The notes beneath the pieces were generated by a model, which saw only the letters and a list, made by a program, of their open reading frames with translations, was not told the DNA's origin and searched no databases. From an uncultured Acidimicrobiaceae bacterium (GTDB lineage Bacteria > Actinomycetota > Acidimicrobiia > Acidimicrobiales > UBA8592), in NCBI GenBank assembly GCA_913031515.1, contig CAJWET010000015.1:1-17234 (forward strand): 17,234 nucleotides of DNA, in the 5' to 3' direction. The position numbers and the translations under genes were made by a program. Every line of letters begins with the position of its first letter. The first letter of the stretch is position 1. Of this stretch, positions 1 through 6,828 are shown piece by piece.

Positions 1-426
1 CAAGTAGATTTACTTCCTTATCAAGCGCTTCTAAAAGATGATTTGATGGTCATGATGGGCCATCTTTGGGTTCCTGATCTAACGGAGAATCTCCCTGCTT
101 CGCTCTCGAGCGCAGCAGTCGAAGGACTTTTGCGGGGTGAGTTAGGGTTCGATGGTTTAGTTATTACTGACTCACTTGGTATGGGCGCTATTTCAGAGAG
201 ATGGTCAATATTGGAAGCGGCGGTATTGGCTATTAATGCAGGTGTTAATGTTGTGATGGTCTCTAGTCCCCAGCAGGTTTCATCTCTAATCGATGGTATG
301 CAAACTAGTTTGGTTGCAGGGGAACTAGATAGTGAGAAGGTTTTTAATAGCATAGAAAGAGTACTTTCTCTGAAAGCTGCTGATTCATGTCAACTAGTTG
401 AAAGCCTACAAAACAAAACTAATTAG
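1..426 (+). CDS. Glycoside hydrolase family 3 (beta-N-acetylhexosaminidase/beta-glucosidase type), 3' part
   Basis: This is the C-terminal 141 residues of a family 3 glycoside hydrolase; the 5' part lies outside the window and the frame is open from base 1. The visible piece begins with D-L-L-P-Y, followed by V-M-M-G-H (residues 17-21), P-A-S-L-S (32-36), L-L-R-G-E-L-G-F-D-G (43-52) and T-D-S-L-G-M-G-A-I (56-64). In the family the Asp of the T-D-x-L-G-M stretch (here D57) is the catalytic nucleophile. The His/Asp loop upstream that separates NagZ-type hexosaminidases from glucosidases is not in view, so the substrate cannot be named. A NagZ-like role in cell-wall recycling is plausible. It reads toward the tRNA gene with no clear terminator between them. 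Confidence 0.85.
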   Translation, partial: QVDLLPYQALLKDDLMVMMGHLWVPDLTENLPASLSSAAVEGLLRGELGFDGLVITDSLGMGAISERWSILEAAVLAINAGVNVVMVSSPQQVSSLIDGMQTSLVAGELDSEKVFNSIERVLSLKAADSCQLVESLQNKTN

Positions 427-510
427 AAAGTTTCAAACTCAACTCGTACCATATGGGAGCGAGAGATAATAGAATCGTTAGACTCATCAATTCGCGAGAG
501 TAAATAATTT

Positions 511-584
511 GCCTCCGTAGCCAAGCCTGGCAAGGCAGCGGACTTTTAATCCGAAGATCGTGGGTTCGAATCCCACCGGAGGTA
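511..584 (+). tRNA. tRNA-Lys (anticodon TTT)
   Basis: A full cloverleaf can be folded by eye. The acceptor stem GCCTCCG/CGGAGGT closes with a G-T pair at its end and discriminator A584. The D arm is GCC...GGC, the anticodon stem GCGGA/TCCGA has a G-A mismatch at its outer pair, the loop is CTTTTAA (anticodon TTT), and the T arm is GTGGG-TTCGAAT-CCCAC. The 3' CCA is not encoded, since CTC follows the discriminator. A weak promoter may lie just upstream (TTAGAC at 478-483, 17 nt, TAAATA at 501-506). The facing gene on the minus strand ends 13 bases downstream. Confidence 0.96.
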
Positions 585-596
585 CTCGAATATAAG

Positions 597-1217
597 TCAG
601 ATTGTCAGATGATCTGGGAATGTTTGTTCTTTTGGAGGGAGTAAATGAACTCGTTCCCCAAGTCTGATGTCATTGCCTATTATTTCAAACCATCGACCTG
701 TCAAGTTTGGTATACGCTCGTACTCCTCCCCGCAAAGACTTTCTAGCGCATAGATACAACCACCATGGGATACGACAACAACGTCATCGGACTCAGCTTG
801 AGATGATTTCGACAAGAGAGAGATAAGTCTCTCTAATCCAATCAATAGACGTGCTATTAGATCTTCGTCAGGTTCCCAATCGTCTGGCCATATGTCATTT
901 CCGAGGTATCCCGGAAACTGTTCATCAATTTCTGAGCGCGTAAGCCCACTAAAGGCTCCCACATCTCTTTCTTTGAGACGGTCCTCGATGACAATCTCAC
1001 TTGGGTCCCATGCACTCGCCGTAGCGAAAATATTTGCGGTCTGCGTACTTCTTTGCAAACTAGATGCTGCTAAAAGCCCAAATGGCGGAAGTCGTAATGC
1101 GGCCTGAAAGGCTTGTTCCTCGCCGAGTTTACTCAGAGGAGGGTCTGCTTGCCCTTGCCACTTCCCGAGCGCATTCCATTCGGATTGGCCGTGACGGACT
1201 AGAAATAATCGGGTCAT
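597..1217 (-). CDS. Histidine phosphatase family protein (phosphoglycerate mutase-like)
   Basis: A 206-residue protein of the histidine phosphatase superfamily. The phospho-accepting histidine is in the N-terminal R-H-G-Q-S-E-W-N (residues 8-15, H9). Other catalytic-pocket residues are R56 in S-L-Q-R-S-T-Q-T, E83 in L-K-E-R-D-V-G and H151 in V-S-H-G-G. The length is that of the phosphatase branch, shorter than the roughly 250 residues of classical cofactor-dependent phosphoglycerate mutase. A sugar-phosphate or phosphoglycerate-ester phosphatase is therefore more likely than a glycolytic mutase; the substrate is not determined. The ATG is 25 bases from the divergent GTG of the MoaD-like gene, so the two promoters must overlap. 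From memory, related gpm-type genes lie near mshA and near hemL in mycobacteria. Confidence 0.88.
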   Translation of the reverse strand: MTRLFLVRHGQSEWNALGKWQGQADPPLSKLGEEQAFQAALRLPPFGLLAASSLQRSTQTANIFATASAWDPSEIVIEDRLKERDVGAFSGLTRSEIDEQFPGYLGNDIWPDDWEPDEDLIARLLIGLERLISLLSKSSQAESDDVVVVSHGGCIYALESLCGEEYERIPNLTGRWFEIIGNDIRLGERVHLLPPKEQTFPDHLTI

Positions 1218-1242
1218 AATCTCCAGACGGTAGTCTTTACTT

Positions 1243-1488
1243 GTGGTTACTTTACGTTTGTTTGCGTCTATTCGCGAAATTGCTGGAACAAATCAAATAG
1301 ATTTTGAAGCAAGAACCGTTGGTCGTATTATTGAACTCGCAGTTGAACAATTCGGTCCGGATTTCGCGGCGGCCTTACCTACCTGCCGAATCTGGGTTAA
1401 TGGTAGTCCAGCACAAGAGGCTGACATGGTTTCAGATGGTGACGAGGTAGCGATACTTCCTCCAGTTTCGGGTGGGGCACATGGATAG
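1243..1488 (+). CDS. MoaD/ThiS-like ubiquitin-fold sulfur carrier protein
   Basis: An 81-residue beta-grasp protein. It opens with V-T-L-R-L-F-A-S-I-R-E-I-A-G, typical of MoaD, and ends with D-G-D-E-V-A-I-L-P-P-V-S-G-G followed by A-H-G. Family members carry sulfur as a C-terminal Gly-Gly thiocarboxylate, for molybdopterin synthase (MoaD) or thiazole and other sulfur transfers. Here three residues follow the Gly-Gly. GTG at 1243 is the only reasonable start, because an in-frame TAG lies at 1231-1233. No Shine-Dalgarno sequence is seen, so a leaderless message is possible. The gene overlaps the next one by eight bases (ATGGATAG), suggesting coupled translation. No moaE, moeB or thi gene is in the window, so the pathway is open. 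Confidence 0.82.
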   Translation: MVTLRLFASIREIAGTNQIDFEARTVGRIIELAVEQFGPDFAAALPTCRIWVNGSPAQEADMVSDGDEVAILPPVSGGAHG

Positions 1489-2749
1489 TAACATAGGTCC
1501 GGTGGATAGAACTTACACTCCAAATAAGAGAAATAGAGACCTTCATGTAGCGATGTTGTCATTACATACATCCCCGTTCGTGCAACCTGGACAGGGTGAC
1601 TCTGGAGGAATGAATGTTTACATCAGGGAATTAGTTAGCTCGTTAGCCCATAAAGGTGCGTTGTGTTCAATTTACGTGCGACGTTGGGATAAAGCATTAC
1701 CCAAAGAGGTGTTAATCGAGCCTGGGGTACGTCTAGTTCATATTGACGCTGGTGACCCGAGACTATCAAAAGATGATCTTTCTGATGTAGTTGATGAGTT
1801 TTCTGAAGGTGTTGAAAGAGACCTTTTGCTGAAGCCCAGTGTAGATGTTCTTCATGCAAACTATTGGTTGTCGGGTGTTTCAGGTCACACTTTAAAACAC
1901 CAGTTGGGAATACCTCTCGTCACTACTTTTCATACTCTTGGAAGAGCAAAAGTATCTTCGGGTGAATTTGATCCTTCAGTTCGTGCAGTTAAAGAACAAG
2001 AAGTGATTGATTGTTCTGAAGTTGTAGTAGCTAACAGCTCTGCAGAAGCTAGTCAGTTGCGAGGACTGTATGGTGCGCCTGATGAAAGGATCGCCATAGT
2101 TCCGCTTGGTGTTCAGCACGCCTTCTTTGCTCCAGGTAATCAGGATGCAGCGCGTTCAGCTCTGGGATTAGAAGATGGCCCCATCGTGATGTTCGTAGGG
2201 CGTTTGCAACCGTTGAAGGGAGCGGATTTAGCTATTGAAATGTTCGCAGCTTTAGGGATGGAGAATGGGACACTCCTAATTGTTGGTGGAGCAAGTGGCA
2301 CGAGTGGAAATGAGGAAGTCCGAATGTTGAAACAACAAGTCAAAAGAATGGGTATAGAGCCGCAAGTTCGTTTGATACCTCCTCAACCTCATCACATCTT
2401 AAGCACCTTCTATCGAGCCTCCGATGTTGTTGTTGTTCCTAGCAAGTCGGAGTCTTTTGGGCTTGTTGCGCTCGAAGCTGCCGCGTGCGGCACCCCAGTT
2501 GTAACAGCATCGGTTGGGGGACTTCAAGATCTTGTTGTCCACGGTGAGACCGGATTTCTTGTGGATCAACGCGACCCGAAGCTTTACGCTCACTATGCCT
2601 ACCAGATACTGAAAAATCCATTGCTTGCTGCAGAAATGGCTATGAGTGCGGTTGAGAAAGCCCAACAGTACTCGTGGAGTAAGACGTCTGAACAGGTGCT
2701 AGCTATCTACGACTCTGTAACTTCAAAAGCTTTGGTTGATTGCCGGTAG
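1481..2749 (+). CDS. mshA: GT4 glycosyltransferase, MshA-like (D-inositol-3-phosphate glycosyltransferase)
   Basis: A 422-residue GT-B fold glycosyltransferase of family GT4. MshA joins GlcNAc from UDP-GlcNAc to 1L-myo-inositol-1-phosphate, the first step of mycothiol synthesis. The N-terminal H-T-S-P-F-V-Q-P-G-Q-G-D-S-G-G-M-N-V-Y (residues 29-47) closely follows the MshA pattern. The nucleotide-sugar half shows F-V-G-R-L-Q-P-L-K-G (238-247) and the E-x7-E motif (E324, E332) in E-S-F-G-L-V-A-L-E-A-A-A-C-G-T-P. ATG 1481 is chosen: it has a purine-rich GGTGGGG before it and overlaps the upstream stop. GTG 1472 is the in-frame alternative. The YbjN gene directly downstream matches the mycobacterial mshA neighbourhood. 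Other GT4 enzymes, such as sucrose-phosphate synthase types, share parts of this pattern, so the acceptor is inferred. Confidence 0.83.
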   Translation: MDSNIGPVDRTYTPNKRNRDLHVAMLSLHTSPFVQPGQGDSGGMNVYIRELVSSLAHKGALCSIYVRRWDKALPKEVLIEPGVRLVHIDAGDPRLSKDDLSDVVDEFSEGVERDLLLKPSVDVLHANYWLSGVSGHTLKHQLGIPLVTTFHTLGRAKVSSGEFDPSVRAVKEQEVIDCSEVVVANSSAEASQLRGLYGAPDERIAIVPLGVQHAFFAPGNQDAARSALGLEDGPIVMFVGRLQPLKGADLAIEMFAALGMENGTLLIVGGASGTSGNEEVRMLKQQVKRMGIEPQVRLIPPQPHHILSTFYRASDVVVVPSKSESFGLVALEAAACGTPVVTASVGGLQDLVVHGETGFLVDQRDPKLYAHYAYQILKNPLLAAEMAMSAVEKAQQYSWSKTSEQVLAIYDSVTSKALVDCR

Positions 2750-2752
2750 AGA

Positions 2753-3226
2753 ATGTCTGAATCGGCTTTCTCTCAGGAAGGACTTTCTGAACTTTCAGAA
2801 ATTATTAAAGGTTGGCTCGATGCTCAGCTGAGCACCAAAACCGTGGTCCAATCTGTCGAATATAGTCATGGTGACCGACGCTGGTTTGTCCGGATTTCTG
2901 GTGAAGAAAAAGACAACTCTATGGTCCTGTTCACGTTAGGTCAGCGCACACTTCATTATGAGACATATGTTATGCCTGCTCCGGAAGAAAACAAATCAGA
3001 TGTTTTCGAGTACCTTCTTCGTAAAAATCAAAAAATGTACGGCGCGGCATTCGTCATAGGTACGGAAAATGCAATTTACTTAACTGGACAGGTAAGCAAT
3101 CAAATTATAAAAGAAGACACCCTTGATTGGATTTTAGGAACTCTATATTCAGCCATTGAACTATGTTTCAAGCCAGCACTTCGGCTAGGTTTTGCCAGCC
3201 GTTTTGAGAACAGACTAGATAAATAG
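2753..3226 (+). CDS. YbjN domain-containing protein
   Basis: A 157-residue soluble protein of the actinobacterial YbjN group, a fold related to type III secretion chaperones. It has no transmembrane segment and no catalytic motif. Typical stretches are W-F-V-R-I-S-G-E-E-K (about residues 44-53), P-A-P-E-E-N (76-81), Y-L-L-R-K-N-Q-K-M-Y-G-A-A-F (87-100), Y-L-T-G-Q-V (109-114) and a C-terminal L-R-L-G-F. The start lies three bases after the mshA-like stop, so the two are almost certainly co-transcribed. This mshA-YbjN pairing is also found in mycobacteria. The biochemical role of the family in actinobacteria is not established. Confidence 0.8.
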   Translation: MSESAFSQEGLSELSEIIKGWLDAQLSTKTVVQSVEYSHGDRRWFVRISGEEKDNSMVLFTLGQRTLHYETYVMPAPEENKSDVFEYLLRKNQKMYGAAFVIGTENAIYLTGQVSNQIIKEDTLDWILGTLYSAIELCFKPALRLGFASRFENRLDK

Positions 3227-3247
3227 ATTTTTAAGAGTTTTTGGGAT

Positions 3248-3276
3248 TTGACCCGTTCGAGTCATCGACCTACTAG
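3248..3276 (+). promoter_or_regulatory. Candidate sigma-70-type promoter for proC
   Basis: TTGACC (3248-3253), a 17-base spacer and TACTAG (3271-3276) precede the proC ATG at 3286 by nine bases. No Shine-Dalgarno sequence lies before that ATG. Transcription would therefore begin at or very near the start codon, giving a leaderless message, which is common in actinobacteria. The -35 match is good and the -10 match is only partial. Confidence 0.35.
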
Positions 3277-3285
3277 TTTTCATGT

Positions 3286-4077
3286 ATGGCAACTGAACTA
3301 ATGATTGTAGGCGGTGGAAAGATGGGGGAGGCATTAGCCGCTGGTTTAGTCAATTCTGGTTGGGCGGAGATAGGTGATATCACAGTCGTGGAGTCTTTAG
3401 AAGAACGGAGAGAAGAATTAATGGAAAGCTATCCCGGACTTAAGGTTGTGGCAGATCTTGAACCAGCTAGTGATGCACTGCTCGCGGTGAAACCAGATCA
3501 AGTTCAGCAGGTTTGTCAAGAAATTTCTTCTTTTATACCAAATCGTCTGATCTCTATTGCCGCAGGTGTAACCACAAACACGATCCAAGGGTTGCTTCCA
3601 TCGGGAACTTGTGTGATCCGAGTCATGCCAAATACGCCAGCCATGATCAATGTAGGGATGTCGGCACTGGCCGCAGGTACGCATGCAACATCTGGTGACC
3701 TTGACTGGGCAAGTTCGATTTTTTCAGCAGTTGGTGAAACTACTGTAATAGATGAAAATTTAATGGATGCTATAACGGGGCTCAGCGGGTCAGGGCCGGC
3801 TTATGTTTTTGCATTAGCTGAAGCGATGACTGCGGCTGGTGTTAATGAGGGATTAGACCAAGAAACGGCAGATCTCCTTGTTCGCCAGACTATTCTTGGA
3901 GCAGCAAGCCTCATGGCACAGTCTAAGGAAACTCCTCGTCAACTTCGTGACGCAGTTACATCTCCAAATGGGACGACTTCGGCCGCTCTATCCGTTTTTG
4001 AAGACAAAGCATTTGCAGAAATAGTTGTAGAAGCGATATCGGCAGCTACGCATCGTGCAGGTGAACTAGGGTCCTGA
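3286..4077 (+). CDS. proC: Pyrroline-5-carboxylate reductase
   Basis: A 263-residue enzyme that reduces 1-pyrroline-5-carboxylate to L-proline with NAD(P)H, the last step of proline synthesis. The N-terminal Rossmann domain has I-V-G-G-G-K-M-G (residues 7-14). V-M-P-N-T-P-A is at 113-119. The C-terminal dimerisation/substrate domain carries T-G-L-S-G-S-G-P-A-Y (164-173) and the family signature R-D-A-V-T-S-P-N-G-T-T (221-231); most homologues have P-G-G-T-T in the last part. Length is normal. The ATG at 3286 is preferred because M-A-T-E-L-M-I-V-G-G-G matches family N termini; an out-of-frame ATG sits at 3282. The BldC-like gene directly downstream reproduces the proC/Rv0500A-type pairing of actinobacteria. 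Confidence 0.95.
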   Translation: MATELMIVGGGKMGEALAAGLVNSGWAEIGDITVVESLEERREELMESYPGLKVVADLEPASDALLAVKPDQVQQVCQEISSFIPNRLISIAAGVTTNTIQGLLPSGTCVIRVMPNTPAMINVGMSALAAGTHATSGDLDWASSIFSAVGETTVIDENLMDAITGLSGSGPAYVFALAEAMTAAGVNEGLDQETADLLVRQTILGAASLMAQSKETPRQLRDAVTSPNGTTSAALSVFEDKAFAEIVVEAISAATHRAGELGS

Positions 4078-4162
4078 CTAATTCCTTCTTGAATTTCATT
4101 TAGGATTTGCACTTTTTTCTGAATGTCCTAAGGTGACGCCGAACCGGTCTTTAAGGAAGAAG

Positions 4163-4360
4163 ATGTCGAAGATGCCAAATAGCTCCGCAAAGTTTATGAC
4201 GGTAGGCGAAGTAGCAGATCTCATGCGTGTTTCTTCGATGACAGTTTACAGATTGATTAAAGCTGGTGAGATTCGTGCAGCGCGTGTTGGGAAGTCCTAT
4301 CGGATCCGCGAAGATGACGTTGATCGATTTCTTGCGAGCCGATACAACCAAACTGGCTAA
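4163..4360 (+). CDS. BldC/excisionase-like helix-turn-helix DNA-binding protein
   Basis: A 65-residue MerR-type winged helix-turn-helix protein. F-M-T-V-G-E-V-A-D-L-M-R-V-S (residues 11-24) and M-T-V-Y-R-L-I-K-A-G-E-I-R-A-A (26-40) form the HTH. R-V-G-K-S-Y-R-I (41-48) is the wing, and a short helix with D-D-V-D-R-F-L follows. It closely resembles the small actinobacterial regulators typified by Streptomyces BldC and is of similar size. The start at ATG 4163 is chosen because AAGGAAG ends a few bases upstream; GTG 4133 would add ten residues and has no well-placed Shine-Dalgarno. A weak promoter (TTGCAC 4107-4112, 16 bases, TAAGGT 4129-4134) would put the RNA start between those two codons, which fits. 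Its targets are unknown. Confidence 0.87.
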   Translation: MSKMPNSSAKFMTVGEVADLMRVSSMTVYRLIKAGEIRAARVGKSYRIREDDVDRFLASRYNQTG

Positions 4361-4412
4361 TTTATTCTCAAGCACCCGTATAGATTTCTTCGGTTCCAAA
4401 TAGGATTGAGGC

Positions 4413-5270
4413 ATGAACAGTTCGCGGTACCGCACGATAAGTTTCCTAAGTGACTACGGGACCAAAGACGAATTTGTAGGTGTCGTAAAGTCTGTCATTC
4501 ACTCTCTGGCGCCTGAGTCAAAGGTTATTGATATAAGCCATGACGTCAAGGCTCACGATATTCGAGCCGGAGGATTGACCCTTGCCCGATCAGCGCAGTA
4601 TTTAGATCTTGGTGTCGTCCTCGCTGTCGTCGACCCTGGCGTCGGGGGGTCACGCAAAGGAGTCGCCCTAGAAGTTAATGGAGGCGAATATGTATTTGTT
4701 GGTCCGGACAATGGTTTGCTCGCTCCCGCAGTAGCAATGTTAGGGGAGTCTTCCTGTGCGGTAGAACTAAACAACCCAGAATTTCATTTACCCTCGCTCT
4801 CTCCTACTTTTGCGGGTAGAGATATCTTCGCTCCCGTGGCTGCACATTTATGCCGAGGTGTTCCGCTCGATGAGTTGGGGAGTCCAATCCCAGTCCACTC
4901 TCTTCAACCAGGGTTGCTTCCCGTTGGGGGAGTTAATGGGGAAATAGCAACTGCTGAAATTCTCTGGGCAGACCGTTTTGGTAATCTTCAGCTGAACCTT
5001 TCTCCTCAAGATATACAAGGTCTGGGAGATAATTTGAGTCTTCGGTTCGGAGAAACAGTAAGGAGAGTAATGAGAGTGAAAACATTTGAAGAAATCCCGA
5101 ATTCTGAAATTGGCCTTATTGTAGATTCCAGCGGGTTGCTTAGTCTTTCAATGTATAGCCGCTCAGCTTCAGAAGAGTTACAACTTTACGAAGGTCAACA
5201 GATTGAACTCTCACCTGTGTCGGATGAAATACCTAACTCAAGTCCCGTAATTTTAAGAAAGCAAAGATGA
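4413..5270 (+). CDS. SAM hydroxide adenosyltransferase family protein (SAM hydrolase, DUF62)
   Basis: A 285-residue member of the fluorinase/chlorinase-related DUF62 family. The characterised non-halogenating members use water or hydroxide to split S-adenosylmethionine into adenosine and methionine. Family landmarks are F-L-S-D-Y-G-T-K-D-E-F-V-G (residues 11-23), V-D-P-G-V-G-G (73-79), V-G-P-D-N-G-L-L (96-103) and P-T-F-A-G-R-D-I-F-A-P-V-A-A-H-L (131-146). A C-terminal beta domain follows, including D-R-F-G-N-L-Q-L-N. Length is typical. The conserved D-P-G-V-G-G and F-A-G-R-D favour the hydrolase branch over halogenation. The stop overlaps the ATG of a 29-residue ORF (ATGA at 5267-5270). The cellular purpose of the family is not settled. 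Confidence 0.88.
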   Translation: MNSSRYRTISFLSDYGTKDEFVGVVKSVIHSLAPESKVIDISHDVKAHDIRAGGLTLARSAQYLDLGVVLAVVDPGVGGSRKGVALEVNGGEYVFVGPDNGLLAPAVAMLGESSCAVELNNPEFHLPSLSPTFAGRDIFAPVAAHLCRGVPLDELGSPIPVHSLQPGLLPVGGVNGEIATAEILWADRFGNLQLNLSPQDIQGLGDNLSLRFGETVRRVMRVKTFEEIPNSEIGLIVDSSGLLSLSMYSRSASEELQLYEGQQIELSPVSDEIPNSSPVILRKQR

Positions 5271-5356
5271 GAAACGCCACGACTATTGTCGTATTCGTTC
5301 TTATAGCAGCGATTCTCATTGCCTCCGTTACTCAACTATTTTTTCTGGCAAGATGA
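5267..5356 (+). CDS. Small single-pass membrane peptide, 29 residues
   Basis: A short ORF starts at an ATG that overlaps the stop of the SAM-hydrolase gene (ATGA). It encodes M-R-N-A-T-T, then about 20 strongly hydrophobic residues (I7 to L27), then A-R. That is a single membrane helix with one N-terminal and one C-terminal arginine. The four-base overlap argues for coupled translation. I do not recognise the family. The composition fits a genuine small membrane protein rather than noise, but an ORF this short could arise by chance. Confidence 0.5.
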   Translation: MRNATTIVVFVLIAAILIASVTQLFFLAR

Positions 5357-5419
5357 AAAGTTCGAATCGTTAACTCTCGAACTCCCCCCATTCAAAAAAA
5401 CAGGGTATGTTGGAGGAAG

Positions 5420-5524
5420 ATGAAAAGAATTCTAAAAATTCGAAATCAAATAATTGGTTTCGGCTTGGCAGGTTTCTTAAGTCTCGGCGAAGCTAGAAAA
5501 AGTCCATTTTGGATCAAGATTTAA
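5420..5524 (+). CDS. Candidate short ORF upstream of hemA, 34 residues
   Basis: ATG 5420 is preceded directly by GGAGGAAG (5412-5419), one of the strongest Shine-Dalgarno sequences in the window. The ORF runs 34 codons to TAA 5522-5524, just before the hemA ribosome binding site at 5528-5532. The peptide is basic (M-K-R-I-L-K-I-R-N-Q) with a short hydrophobic centre (I-I-G-F-G-L-A-G-F-L) and R-K near the end. It has no known homology that I can name. It could be a leader peptide that couples to hemA translation, a small membrane-associated peptide, or a chance ORF. Confidence rests only on the ribosome site and the position. Confidence 0.35.
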   Translation: MKRILKIRNQIIGFGLAGFLSLGEARKSPFWIKI

Positions 5525-5527
5525 GTC

Positions 5528-5532
5528 AAGGA
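5528..5532 (+). promoter_or_regulatory. Ribosome binding site that fixes the hemA start
   Basis: AAGGA lies nine bases before GTG 5542. The longer in-frame start, TTG 5509, has no such site. Starting at GTG 5542 puts the catalytic cysteine of glutamyl-tRNA reductase at residue 50, where the family usually has it. Confidence 0.65.
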
Positions 5533-5541
5533 TCTCACAGC

Positions 5542-6804
5542 GTGTCTCTTGTAGTAATTGGAGTAAATAATAGGACAATGCCGCTCGATCTTTTCGAGCG
5601 TTTCTCTATAGGGGAAGATCTTCTTCCAAAAGCGCTGGGTGGAGTTCTCGAGCGCCGCAACATTAGCGAAGCGGTCGTTCTATCAACTTGTAACAGGACC
5701 GAAATCTATGTTTATGCAGAAAAGTTCCACGGTGCCTACCAGGATGTACGAGATTTTCTCTCAGAAACCGCACGCATTGCTCCAGAAGACTTCAACGACT
5801 ATCTCTACGCACACTATGACAATGATGCGATACAGCATCTCTTCTCAGTTACTTGCGGACTTGACTCGGCGATAGTTGGTGAAAGTGAAGTGCAGCATCA
5901 GGTAAAGGTCGCTTGGGAGCGAGCTAGAGAAGAAGGCTCTTGTGGGTCTGTGATCAACGGGGCATTTAGGCGAGCTCTAGAAGTTGGGAAGAGAGTCCGG
6001 ACTCAAACTGACATATCTAAAAATTCTTCTTCCGTTGCCCAAGCTTGCGTTGAAATGGCGCAACAACATCTCGGTGGCTTTGAAAACCGAAAGGTCCTCG
6101 TTGTAGGAGCGGGTGAAGTAGGGGAAAGTGTTGCTACTTCGCTCGTCCGTTTACAAACTGAAAATGTCTTCTTCGTTAATCGAAGTTTCGATCGTGCGGC
6201 GGAATTGGCAAAGCGAGTTAACGGTGAAGCGGTTGCATATGAGGAACTCAACGAAACTCTAATAAGTTCCGATGTTCTTCTTACATCAACAGCTTCAAAT
6301 TCAATAGTTTTTGACAAAACATTGCTAGAACAAATTATGGAAATACGAGAAGGGAGAGAACTTCTGATAGTGGATATTGCTGTACCTCGTGACGTAGACC
6401 CAGCGGCTTATGCTATCGAAGGCATCACTCTTCTTGATATGGACGCTCTTTGGAGATTCCGTCCCCAAACCCCTCTCATTCGTAGCAACGAAGAAGTTGC
6501 CAAAGCTCGGATGATTATCTCCCAAGAAGTGGAGCGCTTCCTCGAACAACAATCAGCTCGTCAGGTTGCCCCACTTATTGCAGGTTTCCGTAACGGTGTG
6601 GAAGAGATCAGGCAGGCAGAACTACAACGTTTTGAAAGTCGACTTGCGGGGCTAACTGATGAGCAACGGGATGCGGTTGAAGCCCTTACTCAGAGGATAT
6701 TGGGTAAGGTTTTGCACGAACCTACGATAGCGATGAATGAGGCTGCTGGGTCTCCTCGCGGCGATCGTCTTGCAGAAGCTCTTCGTGAATTGTTTAATAT
6801 TTAA
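5542..6804 (+). CDS. hemA: Glutamyl-tRNA reductase
   Basis: A 420-residue enzyme that reduces glutamyl-tRNA(Glu) to glutamate-1-semialdehyde with NADPH, the committed step of the C5 haem pathway. The N-terminal catalytic domain has V-V-I-G-V-N-N-R-T and L-S-T-C-N-R-T-E-I-Y, with nucleophile C50. G-L-D-S-A-I-V-G-E-S-E-V is the next conserved block. The NADPH domain has V-L-V-V-G-A-G-E-V-G-E-S. A helical dimerisation domain completes the protein. GTG 5542 gives the family-like M-S-L-V-V-I-G-V and is preferred over TTG 5509, which would add 11 residues and overlap the upstream short ORF. Pairing with hemL downstream confirms the C5 route. No rex gene precedes it, unlike in Streptomyces. Confidence 0.96.
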   Translation: MSLVVIGVNNRTMPLDLFERFSIGEDLLPKALGGVLERRNISEAVVLSTCNRTEIYVYAEKFHGAYQDVRDFLSETARIAPEDFNDYLYAHYDNDAIQHLFSVTCGLDSAIVGESEVQHQVKVAWERAREEGSCGSVINGAFRRALEVGKRVRTQTDISKNSSSVAQACVEMAQQHLGGFENRKVLVVGAGEVGESVATSLVRLQTENVFFVNRSFDRAAELAKRVNGEAVAYEELNETLISSDVLLTSTASNSIVFDKTLLEQIMEIREGRELLIVDIAVPRDVDPAAYAIEGITLLDMDALWRFRPQTPLIRSNEEVAKARMIISQEVERFLEQQSARQVAPLIAGFRNGVEEIRQAELQRFESRLAGLTDEQRDAVEALTQRILGKVLHEPTIAMNEAAGSPRGDRLAEALRELFNI

Positions 6805-6828
6805 CCTTCCATCCCGTAAATTGGAAAA

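Noticed and set aside
4133..4162. GTG 4133 as the start of the BldC-like protein
   Set aside because: It lies within the possible -10 element and lacks a spaced Shine-Dalgarno, while ATG 4163 has one and gives a size close to BldC.
5361..5383. Inverted repeat GTTCGA...TCGAAC after the 29-residue ORF as a terminator
   Set aside because: Only six pairs around an 11-base loop and no T-run follows on the plus strand.
5509..5541. TTG 5509 as the start of hemA
   Set aside because: It has no ribosome binding site, adds 11 residues not typical of the family and shifts the catalytic cysteine from 50 to 61; GTG 5542 has AAGGA nine bases upstream.
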